This document shows, piece after piece, positions 48,948 to 64,000 of a DNA stretch of 64,000 bases. The notes below the pieces were generated by a model. That model was not told the origin of the DNA. It worked only from the letters and a program-made list of their open reading frames with translations, and searched no databases. Numbering within the stretch: position 1 is the stretch's first letter; every line of letters starts with the position of its first letter. Origin of the DNA: Brachynemurus nebulosus (Eukaryota; Arthropoda; Insecta; Neuroptera; Myrmeleontidae); the NCBI GenBank assembly GCA_035578155.1, contig JAPWDM010000007.1, positions 31,780,413-31,844,412 of the forward strand, written 5' to 3'. Made by a program: the position numbers and the translations under genes.

Positions 48948-51900
48948 GTTTGTTGAATTTTCTCAATAAAATTATTTTTAAAAGATACCTGGTTGTTTTT
49001 ATTGTAAGATCGTATGCATCGTTTCGTAAAGTACTACTGAGTTTGTTATTGATGATTATTCACAATTAAGTGTAAGTATTCGATTATTTTTATCAACAAA
49101 TCAACATGGTATTAATCAGTATCAGAATTTGATACTGATGGTACTGATACTGAAAATCTGTTTTTAAAATAGTACAACACGCATATTATATCGACAAATA
49201 TTTTAAGTGGTGTAACAGGTTTGCTGGTGCCAACTGTAAAACTTATGAAGAATTCTACTGTACGTTAAAAATTACTAAATAGAGTTAACCTACCTGCTTT
49301 ATTCATAAACCTTATATGTAAAAACCGAACCTTCTGATTCATTACCCGACCGACTTTAAAAATATTTTCGTGCAATAACCAAAGAATAATTACCGAACCA
49401 GTCCAAATTTTTTGGAATTAATTTTTCTCTGTAATAAAAAAAGGAAAAGTGCTGGCAGTCAGTTAAGATATGTAAACATCCACGTTACTTGGTGACTCAA
49501 ACGAGGGTAACCGTCACGCCGTCATGTTACCAAATCTGGATTCACTTTAGTTTTAAATTCCCATGTATATGTTTACACAGGGGAAAGTATGCGAATATTC
49601 GCCAAGGGATAGGTAAAACAGAGGCTAAGTTAAGGGTAACAGGATGGTCTGCGAATGTCCTCAAAATATTATAAAGTATAACTACATAATCTACGATTCC
49701 GTCTCTATGTTGCTATCAATTTAATAATTTTTTAGTATAAAAAAAAAAATAAAAAATAATTAAAAATTGATAATTGTATAGTATGATTTTTAAATAGTTT
49801 ATTGTATTGAGATTTCAACATGGAAAAGTACAAATATTGCATTACACCGACTTATATAGCCTGGCTCACTGTGTAACATTACCTTAAAAATTAGATTTCT
49901 TTATTTTATTTTATTATTTTTTTCATTTTTTTGGTATTTTGTTATAATTTTGTGGAATGTATTTATTTATTTTATTTTTTTTTTAAATTCTAATCAACAA
50001 AACTAAAACAGGAGATTTCCAGTCTGACTGTTAGATCGATTCACGTTCTTTTTATTACTTTTAATTGCGTTTAACAATTTTTTTTTTTGGTATGGCCGTA
50101 CCAGTGTCATTTTCTTCTGATAGATAAAAATGTCTCCTCGTCTGCGCAACTCTTTTCCGTTTTTCTTTTTTTATTTATTTTTTTTTTCTTAAATATTTTA
50201 TTTTAACACTCTTGTTAACTTTGACAGTAAAATTTGGATATTACGTTTAATTTTTTTTTATTGTAATGTCAGCTGTCAAAATTAACAAGTTTACATTCAC
50301 TTCAATTCACCTTTGCGTATTTTGATCAAACCAAGTATCCATTTTTAAAAAATAGAACAAAAAATTGGTAATTGTGTGTGAAAATATCGAAATTGAATTT
50401 AAAATTCAATCGACCGAAATTCCATCGCGCCAGCAAAATATTTTTTTTTTAGATTAGTTTCCAATATTTTGAATTTAAAAAAATCATGCGTGCGCACACT
50501 ATTTTGTACTATTTTTTAAAATTAAAAGACGGACATTTTGATTTTTTTTTTTTAAAATATATGGAGTTAATAAATAAATATTTTAAAATTATAAAAAATG
50601 TTGCTGCGTTTTGATTTTAAAAATTTTTAACATGAAAAATTACTAATTAACATTTAAATTGATTACAATGTTGAATTTTTTTTAAAATTTTTTCCTTTTT
50701 TAAGTTTAAATATAATAAATGCAATTATAAATAAAACTAAACACTGCCTTTTTAATTATAATTAATAATTAATTAAGTAATAAGAATAATTAATGTCGCA
50801 AAAAGTATATCATGCAATTACGAATACTAAGATTCATTTATCAACTGCAAATTTTCTATTTAATTAATAATTCTAATTAATAATATGCTTAAAAGTACGT
50901 ACAACAAATAGGTAGGCGTAGTGCAATTGTAAAACTGAAATGACTTAATTAAGTACGTATGAAATTAAGAATGCGTATACGCATATCTTACTTAACAATA
51001 CATTCAAATGCGTATACGTCGAACAAAATATGACATACTGAACAGACTTACATTTATATCTCAAAATTGGTGTTACTGGTGCCATAATGGGTCTTAAATT
51101 TTTTAGGAACTAACGCCAAACACCACTCTACCATTCAGGTTCTAGTAAATGTGATATGTTCATTAAATTTTGAACACCAAATTGAGTTAGAAATGTAAGT
51201 ATTATTAGGAATTATTTAGTATTTGTGGTTAGTTTAATTTGAGCTATCGTAAATCATACAGTTTTTTCTCTACCAATTGAACTGTTCAAAAAATTTATTG
51301 AAATTTAGTTGAAAACCTACACAATAAAATTGACAAATATCATTATACAAAATGGTCGGATCAGGGCAGTGTAGGTACATGATCGTTCAAACATCAATTT
51401 ATGTCAAAACTGACATAAACGCAACGCAACTCTAAAACATATATTTATGAAATTGTGAAACTCTCAAAACTGAAAGTGTTTTGGCGACTGATGAAGGAAT
51501 AAATACGGAAAGGACTCCAACAGTTGCACATTCAAATTGTTACGACTTGAACGTGCAATTGTTGCGCGTATCAGTCTCTTAATCTCTCTACGAACCTATT
51601 TTTAAAGTGAATTTAAAGCTTGTTCACGATTTCATAAATATTTCTGCTAGAATTTTATTGTATTTACGAAATTTTCACTTAAACTAAGTCCTCCAACATC
51701 ATGTACTGCCCTAATGGAACAGAATTATATTGTTCGTGTCGAGTTTTCTTTTTTACAAAAAAAATTGACTTAATTTTTTACACAATTTGTAATTGTTAAG
51801 CCTTTCTGTTTGGTTTGGGAGTTTAAAACTGAAAAACGTTAAAACGTTACGTAATTAATTAATGTAAGACCACATTTAGACTAGAATGGATTAATTAATT

Positions 51901-52445
51901 GTATTTAATTAATAATTAATATATATATTGTTTAAACGTAATACATATGATAGGTAATTATTTTGCACAAATGCCAATGAGATAAGCTAGAAACAACGAA
52001 CATGTATTTTAAACCTACTTTTTAAAAATATCAGTTTTAATAACATATATCATGTCCATAGTTAAGGTAGAGTTCCATTCGAAATATTTTTTTATTTTTC
52101 GAGTGTTAGGTGTGCCATTTGCTGTAAATTTGTTCAGAAATCAATTTTATTTATTTCATATTTCCATTTCATAACATTTTAGGAATGCTATATCAAAATT
52201 TCACAGTAAAATTCTAAACACTTTAGATATTATATTTATAGCCATTACGAAAAGTCTTGAAAAATTGGCGTAATTAAAATTTTTTCACTTCAATTTCCTC
52301 CATAATCATAAATTTAAAACAATCTGTTGCAAGTACATTCTGAATTTTTGACGTAACACTCCAAAAATATTTTAAAATGACAACAATATGAAATTTAAAA
52401 AAAATTAATTTTTTTCAAATCTACACCACACGGTATCTCCTTAAG

Positions 52446-52639
52446 CCAAATTCACACGATCACAATAAGTTACAAAACCAAATGCGTGATTACGCACGGG
52501 CGACTCGTTGGTGATAATTATACATATATGTGGAAGGCTAGTGACCTTGGATGGGCCCAGAATTTCTGGGATTAGAAATTTTTTAAGTAATACAAAAACT
52601 GAAGTTATATAACTTTGTGTGATCGTGTGGTAAATTTGG
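52446..52639. mobile_element. Possible MITE (194 bp)
   Basis: CCAAATTCACACGATCACAA at 52446 is mirrored by the right end (reverse complement CCAAATTTACCACACGATCA, then CACAAAGTT), with a small insertion. The interior is non-coding. No clear target-site duplication. Confidence 0.65.
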
Positions 52640-55600
52640 TTTGTTTATCATTCAGAAATAATTTCATCGTACAACTCTAATCTCTTTACAACGTGACATT
52701 CGTGCTACTGGCACCTACATTCGTGCTATATAAAAATGTTTGAACCAACAACATGAACATCGGTCGAACACAAACAAAATGGCTACTCAGTACATTGATT
52801 TTATTATTCAAGTATATATATAATATATATACAATATTATAAATAAAATTTTACCATATTATTTATCGTATATATCGTATATATTATTTATTATTATTTT
52901 TTTTACTATATATAAACTTGTATAGAATCGTAAAGAGATTCGAGCATGCGCATTGGGAGCAATGTGTCGATCTCTCAGTCCTCACCATTCCTATTAATAT
53001 TTTACAAAACTTAATTTTAATTTATTGCATGAGGTACTTTCACTGTATCCATTTAAATTTTAGCCATGTACAATTCTCTGCGTGGATTTTTTGCTCACCT
53101 TATAAAAACTATTTAATAAAATTATTTTTTTTTAAAGTTTTTTTATTTTTTATTTTTTTTTACTTTTTGTACAATAATATTTGAATTAAGTATCTTATTA
53201 TTAAGTAAAACAGATATTTGGAATGTATCTCCGATCACAACAATATTTGAGCTGTTTTGGTTGTTTTAAATGACGCACACATGCGTGACGCATGCGCCAT
53301 AGTTATAATTAAATAACACATAGTACATAACACTACTAGACTGGGACTGATCGTTGGTTGTCGCCACATTGCGACCGAAACACTTAAATAGTTTTGGTAT
53401 TAAAACTAATAATAATCTAGAAAAACCGTCTACACAAATATTAACACACAAATATTGATTGTATTGGTGTCAATTAAATATTTTCAAGGTGTAAGTATAT
53501 TAGCCACATGCACAGCATGTAACACGCATGTATGGACATGCGCATTTGATTATTTTATTTTTTTTTTTTTAAATTAAAATTTAACACCAAATTTACATTA
53601 ATTTTGACACCAACAAATGCATATTAATAAGGAAATATTAATAAATAGTTTAATTATTTAATTGTAAATGGCAAATATATAAGAAATATTCTTAATCGCT
53701 TTGATTGAGAGCTGAATTTTTACATGGCACATCGACAGTTTTCTGACGGGGGGAAACTCGGTGGGGGGTAAATACGATGATTAACAGGACGACGGGAGAA
53801 CAAAGTGATGAAAAGGAAGTTTGAAATGTTAAGCTAGAGAATAATTATAATTACAATATTTATAAAACATTTAAAACTGTCAATCAGGGATATTGCATTA
53901 TTTTATATAGCAAATCAATTACTTAAAGATCGTTGTACAATCATTATTTTTTAAATTAGTCTAGATTAGTTTCAACTTTAGGCCAGTAAAAACTTTCACA
54001 TTTGACTTTGAAACAAAGAATACATACATTGTTGTACACTAAAGTTAAATATAATTACGTTTTTAGTCTCCCAATTTAGCATTTTTTTGTTTTTGTTTTT
54101 TTAGCAATCTGTAATCTCTTATTTCGAGATCTACCCGTTTTAAAAATGACTACATTTAAATACTTTTTGGGAGAGAGATCATTTTGAATTCTGATAACCA
54201 TAATCACAATTAGTTCACCATCAAAATTGTACCTATAGCTGTAGAACAATTTATTCAAAGTGTGTTAAATAAAATCCTCCTCCTATTTTTGTAAATATTT
54301 TGAAAATATTAATTTTTCAATAGGACTCATTTTATTTATTTATTTTTTTACTTGTAAATGTTACAAATAAAATATCGACTCTTTTTTTTTCTGGGATACT
54401 CTCACGTGTCGACAAATTGTTTGTGACGTTGAATACTTAATCGATTTAGTCGACTAATTTTGTTCAAGTTTAGTCGTTTCTCAATCTATTATTTTATCAC
54501 TGATTTAATGACTGAAATTATTTTTTGCAAATAATTAAAAAAGACTAATTATTTTTTTTTCTGAATTATACATTCAAACGGTCGTTTTTAAAAGAGTCAT
54601 AAAGAATTATCGTGTTCAAAATTTTAGTTAACTAATCGACTATTGTATTCGATATTTATACTATTGTTCGACATTTTCTACTAACTAGTCGACTACTTGC
54701 TTCTGGACTCGACGAATCGTTGCCCATTCTACAAGTAATTAATAATTAATTATTTTCGTTTGAAAAATCAATATTTTGCAAAATACTTGCAAAAATAAAA
54801 ACCGGTTTAAATTGGGGCGGGGTACAAAACACTTTGAATAAAATATTCAACAGCTAAGATTTTGAGTGTTTTTATTGTATTTTTATTTATTTATTTTTCG
54901 TTCAATTCTGCCGGAGAACTAATTGTTAAAAACAAAACTTGAAGTATCTTTTTTTTTTTATATATATATAAATTTTACTAAATTATTTTTTTTATTTTTT
55001 ATTATTTTTTTTTTATTTTTTGGAACGATAAGTTTGTTTTTCTTTTTATAATTATTTTTAAAATAGATTACTAAAGTATCACGACGCAACTATCACAATA
55101 ATATCCACAGAATTTTTTCAAATCTTTGACATTTTTAATATTTATTTGAAACTTCGAATAAATATCAAATTTTCAAGTTTTTAATAAGTAAAGGTCTCTT
55201 TTAATGTACCTAATATTATTTTTAATATATTTATAAATTTTCAGATATATTGTGTAGTCATCACAAATATTGTGATTTCAAATAGTTTTTTTTTTTTTTT
55301 GAGTTAGTGTTCAATTCAAACTTCTATAAATACACACTGATTATTTAACAGATAAAATTACTTTAAAAACTATCTAGTTGGTGAGAGATTCCAGCATTTT
55401 ATTTATTTATTTGATATTTTTATGTTAATGAGTGATTAGGTCTCGGTTAGGGATTATTTTAATTAATGGAGGGGGGAGAATTTATAAACTATTTGAATGA
55501 GTATTGATACTGGAATATACATGTCCAAGGAAGCCACCTTATCAGCCTTTTAAAGCTCTTTTTTAAAATGAAACAAAATGTTTTTTCTTTTGGTAACTAA

Positions 55601-58600
55601 TTGTATTTTTTTTTTTTTGTATTCTTTGAACACGACTGTGCAGTCTTCTAGCCATTATTTGCCAAACAGTCTTCCAATCGTGGTATATAGTCGTGATTCA
55701 AAGGATTGTGCCACAAACATTGTTCCACTGTCTGATATGAAAATGCGACGTTTGTGAAAAAATTTGTTTGCGACGTTTCTAAGAAATAATACAGAGTGTT
55801 TAGGTAAAAAATCGACAAGACACCGATTAAAGTTGCTCTGGTATGAAGGCTGATTCAAGACAAATAAAAAATGATGGGGTTTGATGGGGCAGTCATTACG
55901 ACTGGCGAAATGAAACATGCACTGGTGTTCGTTGTGTCAATTGTTTAAAAATTGTGTGCACTGTCATACATTGATTATGTTTTCCATCAATAATTAAAAT
56001 GATTAAGTGCCTGTTATATTAATATATGAGCAATGAGCAATTTGCAGTTAATGTTTTGAAAGAAGATATTTATTTTTGAAATAAGCTGTAATAATTTATT
56101 TTGTTTTTAATAAAAACAAATTGCTAAACCATGTAAATGTCACACCAGACCAACCTTAAAAATGATCGATTTATTGTGAATTTTTTTCTTGTACACTATG
56201 TACCTGATGCACACCGGATTTAAAAAATTTTATTGACTGATAGCTAACTGGTGCAGAAAAGGGTTAAATCGTTGAATACAGAAATTATTTTCTTTTTTTT
56301 TTTTTCAATTTAAACATTATATAAGTATATACAATTCACACAAAGAAAGATTTATTTTACTGATTCACAAATACTTATATTTAATAAATTGTGGTAGTTT
56401 GATTCAACACATGTTTACACATGCATTTTTATGGAATGTTCTCCTATTTTATTTTATTTGCTGACCAAATGTCGCGTAAGAACATTGAAAATTTTTACGT
56501 TGCACTTGTACGTGGTGCATTTCACATCAGCAAAGTCGCCATTACATTTTTATTTGATTTTTGAAAATTGTTTTAAAATATTACAATCATTATTTCATTG
56601 AATATGTGACACTTGTTTCGACATAGTTGTCCATTATCAAATACACTTTTCAACAAAATATACTTTCTAAAATGTTGATGGTAGATAGATGGTTTTGTTT
56701 AAATCTGATTGATATCAAGAAAAATTTTGAATTGTAACGGTATATAAATTTTAAAAAACACACCCATCAAATACATCGTTTGAACTGAACCGAAACTGAT
56801 TGTAATACTTTATACAATTTGTATTTAAACGCAAAGAGTTTGCTGTGTGAAGTGAAAACGATGTAAATATCTATTTATTTATAAAAATTGTTTCTATGAA
56901 ACAGTGTAAAAATTGTCAGCCAATTGGACAATATGTATAAATACCTTACATACTAAAAAAAAAGCTATACAGATGCAGTGCACAATTGTACGGGAACGTA
57001 GAAATTCACAACGTTGCCGAGGGGAGTTTGGTCGTGAAATTAGATCCGGATAGACGTGCATTCGATTTCCATTATTATAAGATCTGCATTGCTCACGTCA
57101 GACACAGAGTTACACATTCAAAAGATGCTTTGATGGTTTTTTGTTTGTTATTTTTTTTTTAATATATTCTTTTACTACGTAAAAAGTAAGCAATTAATAG
57201 TAAAACACTGGTCCCACTGTCAAAAATTGTTGATACGCAATATTTGCACATGCGTGTTCTAAACTAGCTAGTTTCGTACCTAACGAAGCGATCTTATAAC
57301 AAAATGGCGTATGAGGATCGGAGGGAATGTTTGATGAACGACTATCAAGATCTAAAACGTAGGAGCTTTTTTTTGTTACATAATATCAGTCTATCTTAAA
57401 AATGTTTTTTTTTTTTTTTTGGTGTATGCATATTTATATATATATATAGTTTTAATTTTTTTAATTATTGCTCCAAAGCTACTGTTTAGACATAAAAATT
57501 CGCCCCAAAACAAAGTGAACTTGGTTTTGTTGTAAAGTAATATTAGCCCATTTTATTTGCCGGGTCGAAACAAGTCCATTTGACCGGCAAATGGTCGAAT
57601 TAATGATTTTTTTTTTTTTAAATTTATTTTTGTAACTACCCTAGTTTTTTTATTTTATTTTTATGAATATGAATATTACGAACGATTTTACAATGTCAAC
57701 TGTTTAATTTTTCAGGTACTTTTTTTTCGGCCATTTGAGCCACCGAAAGTGTGGATCGCGGCACATAAAATTGTGCCACAAAAGGATACTCAACATGATC
57801 ATGCGTGATCAATAAAAGTATTCACAATATGAAAAAATATTTCGAAATATTGTCTTACTTTTATTTATATAATTGTTATTTAAAATATTTATAAAAAGTT
57901 AAAACGAGGAGTTCAGTATCCCGTCCTATTTCGACAATTTCATTTGAGTGACTCAATTGAAACAAGGCCCAAAATGTTTAATGAACGTATTTTATTTAAT
58001 AAATTAATACACAAATTGAAAAATTCTAGCAAACATCTTCTGTCCTCATTTGGAAATTCGACCGGGGAATAATCACAATATGAAAAAAATTTGACGAATA
58101 CAGATCACTTACTAGAAATTTTCAATAAATTGTGTTCTTTTAAATTACTGCGTATTCGTGACATTTTCCATCTTTCTGTAAATGTTTTTTTTTTTTTTTT
58201 CAGATTTGTGTAATGTGTTGTTTACATTCTGTTACTACTCAGATAAATCGTTAAAATTATAAATATATCCCATAGTCTAACAGTTGTTCAACAATTTACA
58301 CACTATTTCGTACCAGTTGAAATTTTGTATTAACCTGAACAATTTCGGCATCCCATATGGGTCCGTCTTTGGTTCAATATTGTCACTATCTCGAAAAATA
58401 TTGACTTTTTAGTCAAAAGGGCTATTACGGTATTTGTGGGTAGTTATAAATTTTACTACAAAAAAGTTCGCAAAAACGGTTATTTTTACGAAAAAAAGTA
58501 ATTCGATTTTTTTTTTTTTTTTTTTTTTGATAGGAAAATTTACAAGAAATAATTTTATAATAACCCTTTTTATTAGAAAATTAATATTTTTCAAGATAAT

Positions 58601-60328
58601 TACAAAAAAAAAAAAAAAAGAAATGAAAATAAAACGTTTTGTCGGGTAATATACAAAATTTCAACAAATACTAAACATTGAATAAACTATTCAGCAACTG
58701 TTAAAGTGTCAGTGTTATGAACTGTACAATAAAAGCATACGATGAAATTGTAAATGTTTCATATATGGTTAAGGGAACTCAATAGAAAATCTCAAAATGT
58801 GCGTTTATTTCACTTTTATCTTCACAGATATAACAATAATTAAATGTAATAAATTAAGGATTAATAAATATTTTAATTAAATGAGATCCATTCTTTGACT
58901 TTGTTCAATTAAAAAATTAAATATAATATCCGTTTAAATTAAAAATTAAATCGACTAAAATCTATCAAATTCAATTGTACTGAATTAATTCAATAAACCT
59001 GCCATTTACAGTTACTGCCCTTTTAAAGCACAACATCGCTGTATCACAAAACAGTACAATCATTAAGTACATTATCGTATAATAAATGGAATGAATAAGA
59101 TTAAATAAAAAAAATAAATAAAAATAAAACAAAAAATAAAAATAAAAGAAAATAACTAAAAAAATAAAGAAAAATGGTAAAAGGGAAATTAAAATCAAAA
59201 TAAATAAAATAAAATAAAATAAAACGTTTAAAGAGGAAAAATAATTTAATTATGAAAAAAAAAATCATAAATTTCATACGATCGACAAGAATAATTAAAG
59301 AAACAAAAAAAATAAAAAAAAATCGATTATAAATTAAGTAAATTAATTAAAGTCTGAAAATTCTGCAATTATAATTGCGCGGTTATTCAAATTTTTTTTT
59401 TTTTTTTTTGTACAATTCTTATTTTTATTTTAAATAAATTATTGATTCCGTTTAAAAAAAAAAATTTGAAAAAAATTCTCTTGAGGATAGTACATCAGTT
59501 CCTATATACTTGTTATATACAGCTAAGCAATAAAAACACATAAAAATTGATTTGAAAAAAAAAAATGTAAGTTACACAAAATAAACCAGAACCATTCTTG
59601 TAGCCTCTCTAGTTTATTAAAATTTTGAAAAAAAATTATATTCTCAATCAAAAAAATCATTTAGTATAAAAACTCTTTAGGAAATATCGTATTTGTGAGT
59701 CTTTTCAATACGGACACTATTAAAAATTCTGTTTAGAGTCCCTACGCTAAATGATTCAACGTTTAATATACTGTTGTCAAATTATTTTTAAACGATAATT
59801 TTATTACCTTGTTCTGACATCCACTGTCATTTACTAACACTATTTTTTAGTACTAGTATAACGTCACCAGATGTCATCAATAATTGTTTAAAAATTATTT
59901 AACATCAATATATTTTATAATTGTTGTCAGTAATATTGTTGATAACTGTACATATTCAATTATAGTGCAAATAAAAATATGATCGACTATAGTTAAATTA
60001 ATTTTTTTTTTTTTTGGAGGGGGGGTATTTGAATAAAATATCACAGTTTTGATAAATAAAATTTTAGTACGATTGAATATGTACAGATGTAGTTAGTATT
60101 GCCGCTACGTATTGCACTCTATCTAAATAATATACAGTTTAAAAAATACTGATTATCCATTTAGCGTTCATAAATGAAATTTAAAAATGAAAAAAAAAAA
60201 AATAATCTTTGTTTTGCCTCCACACGAATTCTCGAAATTGGTCTGGTTTTCTTCTACTTTTTTTGCATCACTTTCGACGTAACAGTTTAAGACTAGTCTG
60301 TACCAAAAATACATATAAACACGAACAC

Positions 60329-60383
60329 AATAATAATGATAATAATAATAATAATGATAATAATAATAATAATAATAATAATA
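60329..60383. repeat. (AAT)n microsatellite with GAT interruptions
   Basis: About 18 units of AAT with three interrupted positions. Confidence 0.93.
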
Positions 60384-61375
60384 GTGATAATTGTTCTTAG
60401 AATATGAATCGAAAAAATTTATACTAAAAACGTGATTCTATATTTTTAATGACAAGGAATTATTTAAATTAAATAAATGATACAATTATTAATATCCGCG
60501 AAAAATTCTACAACGTATAGAAAATATCCTAAAACACACATAAATTAAAAAAATTAAATTCTTACATTAAAAGAACAAAAAAAAAAAGAAAAGAAACAAA
60601 AAATGTTTTTTAACATTTGACTGGCAATATTTTTTTGTTACTAGATGGCACCATAAATGTTGATTGTTTCTTATACTTCTAGTGCTTGCCCTGTAGTTAT
60701 CAAATTAACCTTCAAAACAAAGATTAAAAAAAAAAATAGAAAAAAATTGAGTTAAATATTTATAAAATGAGTTTTTACTAAATACGTTAATATATATATA
60801 TTTTTTTTTATTAGGAATTTTTATTATCTAGACTTTCAGATGACTAGTATCAATTATTATATATTAATTATGTAAGTACATAAGTACCAGAATGTGAGTA
60901 AACTTCCGTAAACACATTACGCATTATATTAAATATAGATAATAGGAGAGAGATAGAGAGAGCAAAATTTTATTGCAAAATACGCATGCGTACTTGCAGT
61001 ACGAATTGTTTTTGGCCAATTAGTGTACCGAAGTCGAACACAGAAATAAAATCTTACAAACAAGTGATGTTTAAGTCGTTATTGTTAAAAATAAATACGG
61101 TACGTATGCACGCATGCGTATTTATTAATTGCTTAGTACGCTTGTCCACGCTACACAGTTCACAGTTCGTTGTTTTTTCATATTTATATATATTTTGTGT
61201 GTATCATTATTTATATATAAATATTTTTTACTTAGCTTTAGAGTAAAAGAAAAAACAACAGAAAAAAAATTGTAAAAAACAACGGATCTGTTTCAAAAAT
61301 TTGTTTTTTGACATTTTTGATGTCTTTTTTTGTGCAACATAGATAAAACGTGTGATATTCAATCAAAATGGCGTT

Positions 61376-61423
61376 GTACATTTGCGCATATTGTGCGCAT
61401 GTGCAAAAAATGCGCAAATGTAC
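61376..61423. repeat. 14-bp inverted repeat hairpin in the probable ELAV 3' region
   Basis: GTACATTTGCGCAT at 61376-61389 is the exact reverse complement of ATGCGCAAATGTAC at 61410-61423, with a 20-base loop that itself contains TGTGCGCATGTGC. Confidence 0.8.
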
Positions 61424-61801
61424 CGTAAATTAATGAGGCGCATAGTAAACAAAATGAAACCAACAGAACAATCAATATTCTAGTAAACTAGCAAGATTAT
61501 ACACGTATGATAATAAAATTATTCTATACAAGATATGGTAGTTGAGCATCTTGTCACCAGATGCGTTTGTAGTTATTTATATCTGAATACAGATGTCTCA
61601 CATACTGACTAATATAATACTGATTGATATAATTATGTAATCGTTCGCACATTCGGAAACCGATCGTGAAAGTCACTAGAATATTCGAAATGTTTGTTGA
61701 CTTTGCAGTTGTTATAGTACGGTGGTCTTAAAACGAGATTTCATTTTTGTTTTAAAGCAAATATTAAATTTGGGTATTTTGGTATATTTTTTTTTTTTAG
61801 G

Positions 61802-61825
<24 letters not shown>
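61802..61825. repeat. (TA)n microsatellite
   Basis: Twelve TA units, preceded by poly(T). Confidence 0.9.

Positions 61826-61826
<1 letters not shown>

Positions 61827-61832
<6 letters not shown>
61827..61832 (-). terminator. Candidate proximal polyadenylation signal of the ELAV-family gene
   Basis: AATAAA on the minus strand, about 265 bases after the stop codon. Many other AATAAA occurrences lie farther downstream, and neuronal ELAV genes often have long 3' UTRs, so this is only one candidate. Confidence 0.25.
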
Positions 61833-61833
<1 letters not shown>

Positions 61834-62095
61834 CATATATTAATAAATATAACAGGGATTAACAAGGGAACACGGGAGTAGAATAGGGGGGGAGCGGAAT
61901 GAAAGAGGAAATTTGGAACGTATATAGTAGACAAAGATGTAAATACAAGAAACAAATACGTGAGGTTTTTTTGGGGATAATAAGTGTTAGAAAAAGATGT
62001 AATTAAAATGTGTAGTGGATTAACTACGCAGATCTTATATTTAACATCTGCGCAACGGAAGCTGACGATGTTAAGTTGTCTAATATTAAAGTAGT

Positions 62096-63318
<1,223 letters not shown>

Positions 63319-64000
63319 CTATTTTATAATAAGAATAAAAATAAAAAAAACCATCACGTGACCAAAACAACCAAAAACCAAATTTTTGATTATTGTTTAA
63401 TAACAGAGTCTGAAATGGATTTCAGTCCACAATAATGTAAATCACTTTTTTAACTAACAAAACATTTCACATAAGTTGATCCATTTGTCGTTTGTTTGTA
63501 ATCCAAATACAAATGGCATTAACTTATATGGAATGTATTTGAACGAAATAATGAATTACAACGAGAGTATGCGCATTTCGATTATATATCAGTTTGCAAT
63601 GTTTTTTGTTTTTATTTAGCCAAACATTTTGTTAATTTAAGAGCCATTTTAGTTTTTTGATTTTGTTAATGTCTATTATGATCAACAATGTCCACATACA
63701 GCGAACAAATATCAACATTTTTCAACAAAAAAATTAAAAAAGTATAATCGAAATTTGTCTTATATGTAAAATAATGTAAAAAAGAAAAAAAAAAAAGAAA
63801 AAAATGAAAAATGGATTTACAGCATGTTTAAGAGAAAGTAATCAACAAAATGAGATGAATTAAATAAAGTAAAAGCACACAATATATGAAAAATAATTGT
63901 AAAACACGAATAAGTTTAAAAAAAGTTGGTCAACAATTCAAATTTAACAATAAAAGTAAAAACTGATAAAAATAAAACAATTATTAATAAAATTATAATA
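63319..64000 (-). other. Intron of the ELAV-family gene, continuing past the right edge
   Basis: I see no further ELAV exon up to the window end. The stretch 63780-63812 is A/G-rich on the + strand, so U/C-rich in the transcript. Confidence 0.7.

Larger units (their letters stand above)
52640..62095. other. Convergent intergenic region, right part, and probable ELAV 3' UTR
   Basis: No protein-coding gene is supportable. A minus-strand frame at 55655-55918 (87 codons) has balanced composition but no recognisable domain. Poly(T) runs of 10-20 bases are frequent on the + strand. A-rich + strand segments at 59096-59330 and 60546-60606 would be U-rich in an ELAV 3' UTR. Several GCATGCG-type palindromes occur at 60.98-61.12 kb. 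Confidence 0.55.

Noticed and set aside
55655..55918. Minus-strand open frame of 87 codons with balanced composition
   Set aside because: No recognisable domain, no convincing splice sites linking it to other exons, and a stop soon upstream. It could be a transposon or pseudogene relic, but I cannot support a product.
57304..57357. Short frame starting ATGGCGTATGAGGATCGG, followed by a possible GTAGGA donor
   Set aside because: Fewer than 20 codons, a weak donor and no downstream exon that continues it.

Overview
This is a very AT-rich, intron-containing eukaryotic window, most likely from an insect. That call rests on a membrane trehalase of insect type, an ELAV-family RNA-binding protein, GT-AG introns with T-rich acceptors, abundant (TA)n microsatellites and many short inverted-repeat transposons. 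The order cannot be fixed from this sequence. Only two protein-coding genes can be supported. Most of the window is satellite DNA, transposon remnants and AT-rich spacer.

Layout. 1-5450 is gene-free AT-rich DNA with two (TA)n tracts. 5451-5562 is a 14-bp minisatellite of eight units that abuts the main feature, a satellite array (about 5568-25310) of roughly 54 head-to-tail copies of a 368-bp monomer. The array has a homogenised core with higher-order structure and diverged edges. Its monomer carries three copies of a motif that is also the terminal inverted repeat of a small MITE at 40183-40325. 25311-42700 is a transposon-rich, gene-free stretch. It holds a foldback element with arms of about 710 bp (32064-33549), a pogo-like MITE beside it, a hAT-like MITE (34799-35580), a second MITE (37600-37944), a near-perfect palindrome (35891-35981) and a nested repeat cluster (39.5-41.2 kb).

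42759-47231 (+) is a complete five-exon trehalase gene predicted to encode a 677-residue membrane-anchored enzyme. A second usable last exon at 45360 would give an isoform with almost no tail after the hydrophobic segment. 47.3-62.1 kb is convergent intergenic DNA, rich in poly(T) on the + strand. 62096-63318 (-) holds the last two coding exons of an ELAV/Hu-family RNA-binding protein (end of RRM2, hinge, complete RRM3); its earlier exons lie beyond the right edge. The two genes converge and show no evident functional link: one hydrolyses extracellular trehalose and the other acts in neuronal RNA processing.

The most unusual part is the satellite: its apparent origin from MITE ends, its 4-unit and 20-unit higher-order periodicities, and the ancestral states shared by its two edges.
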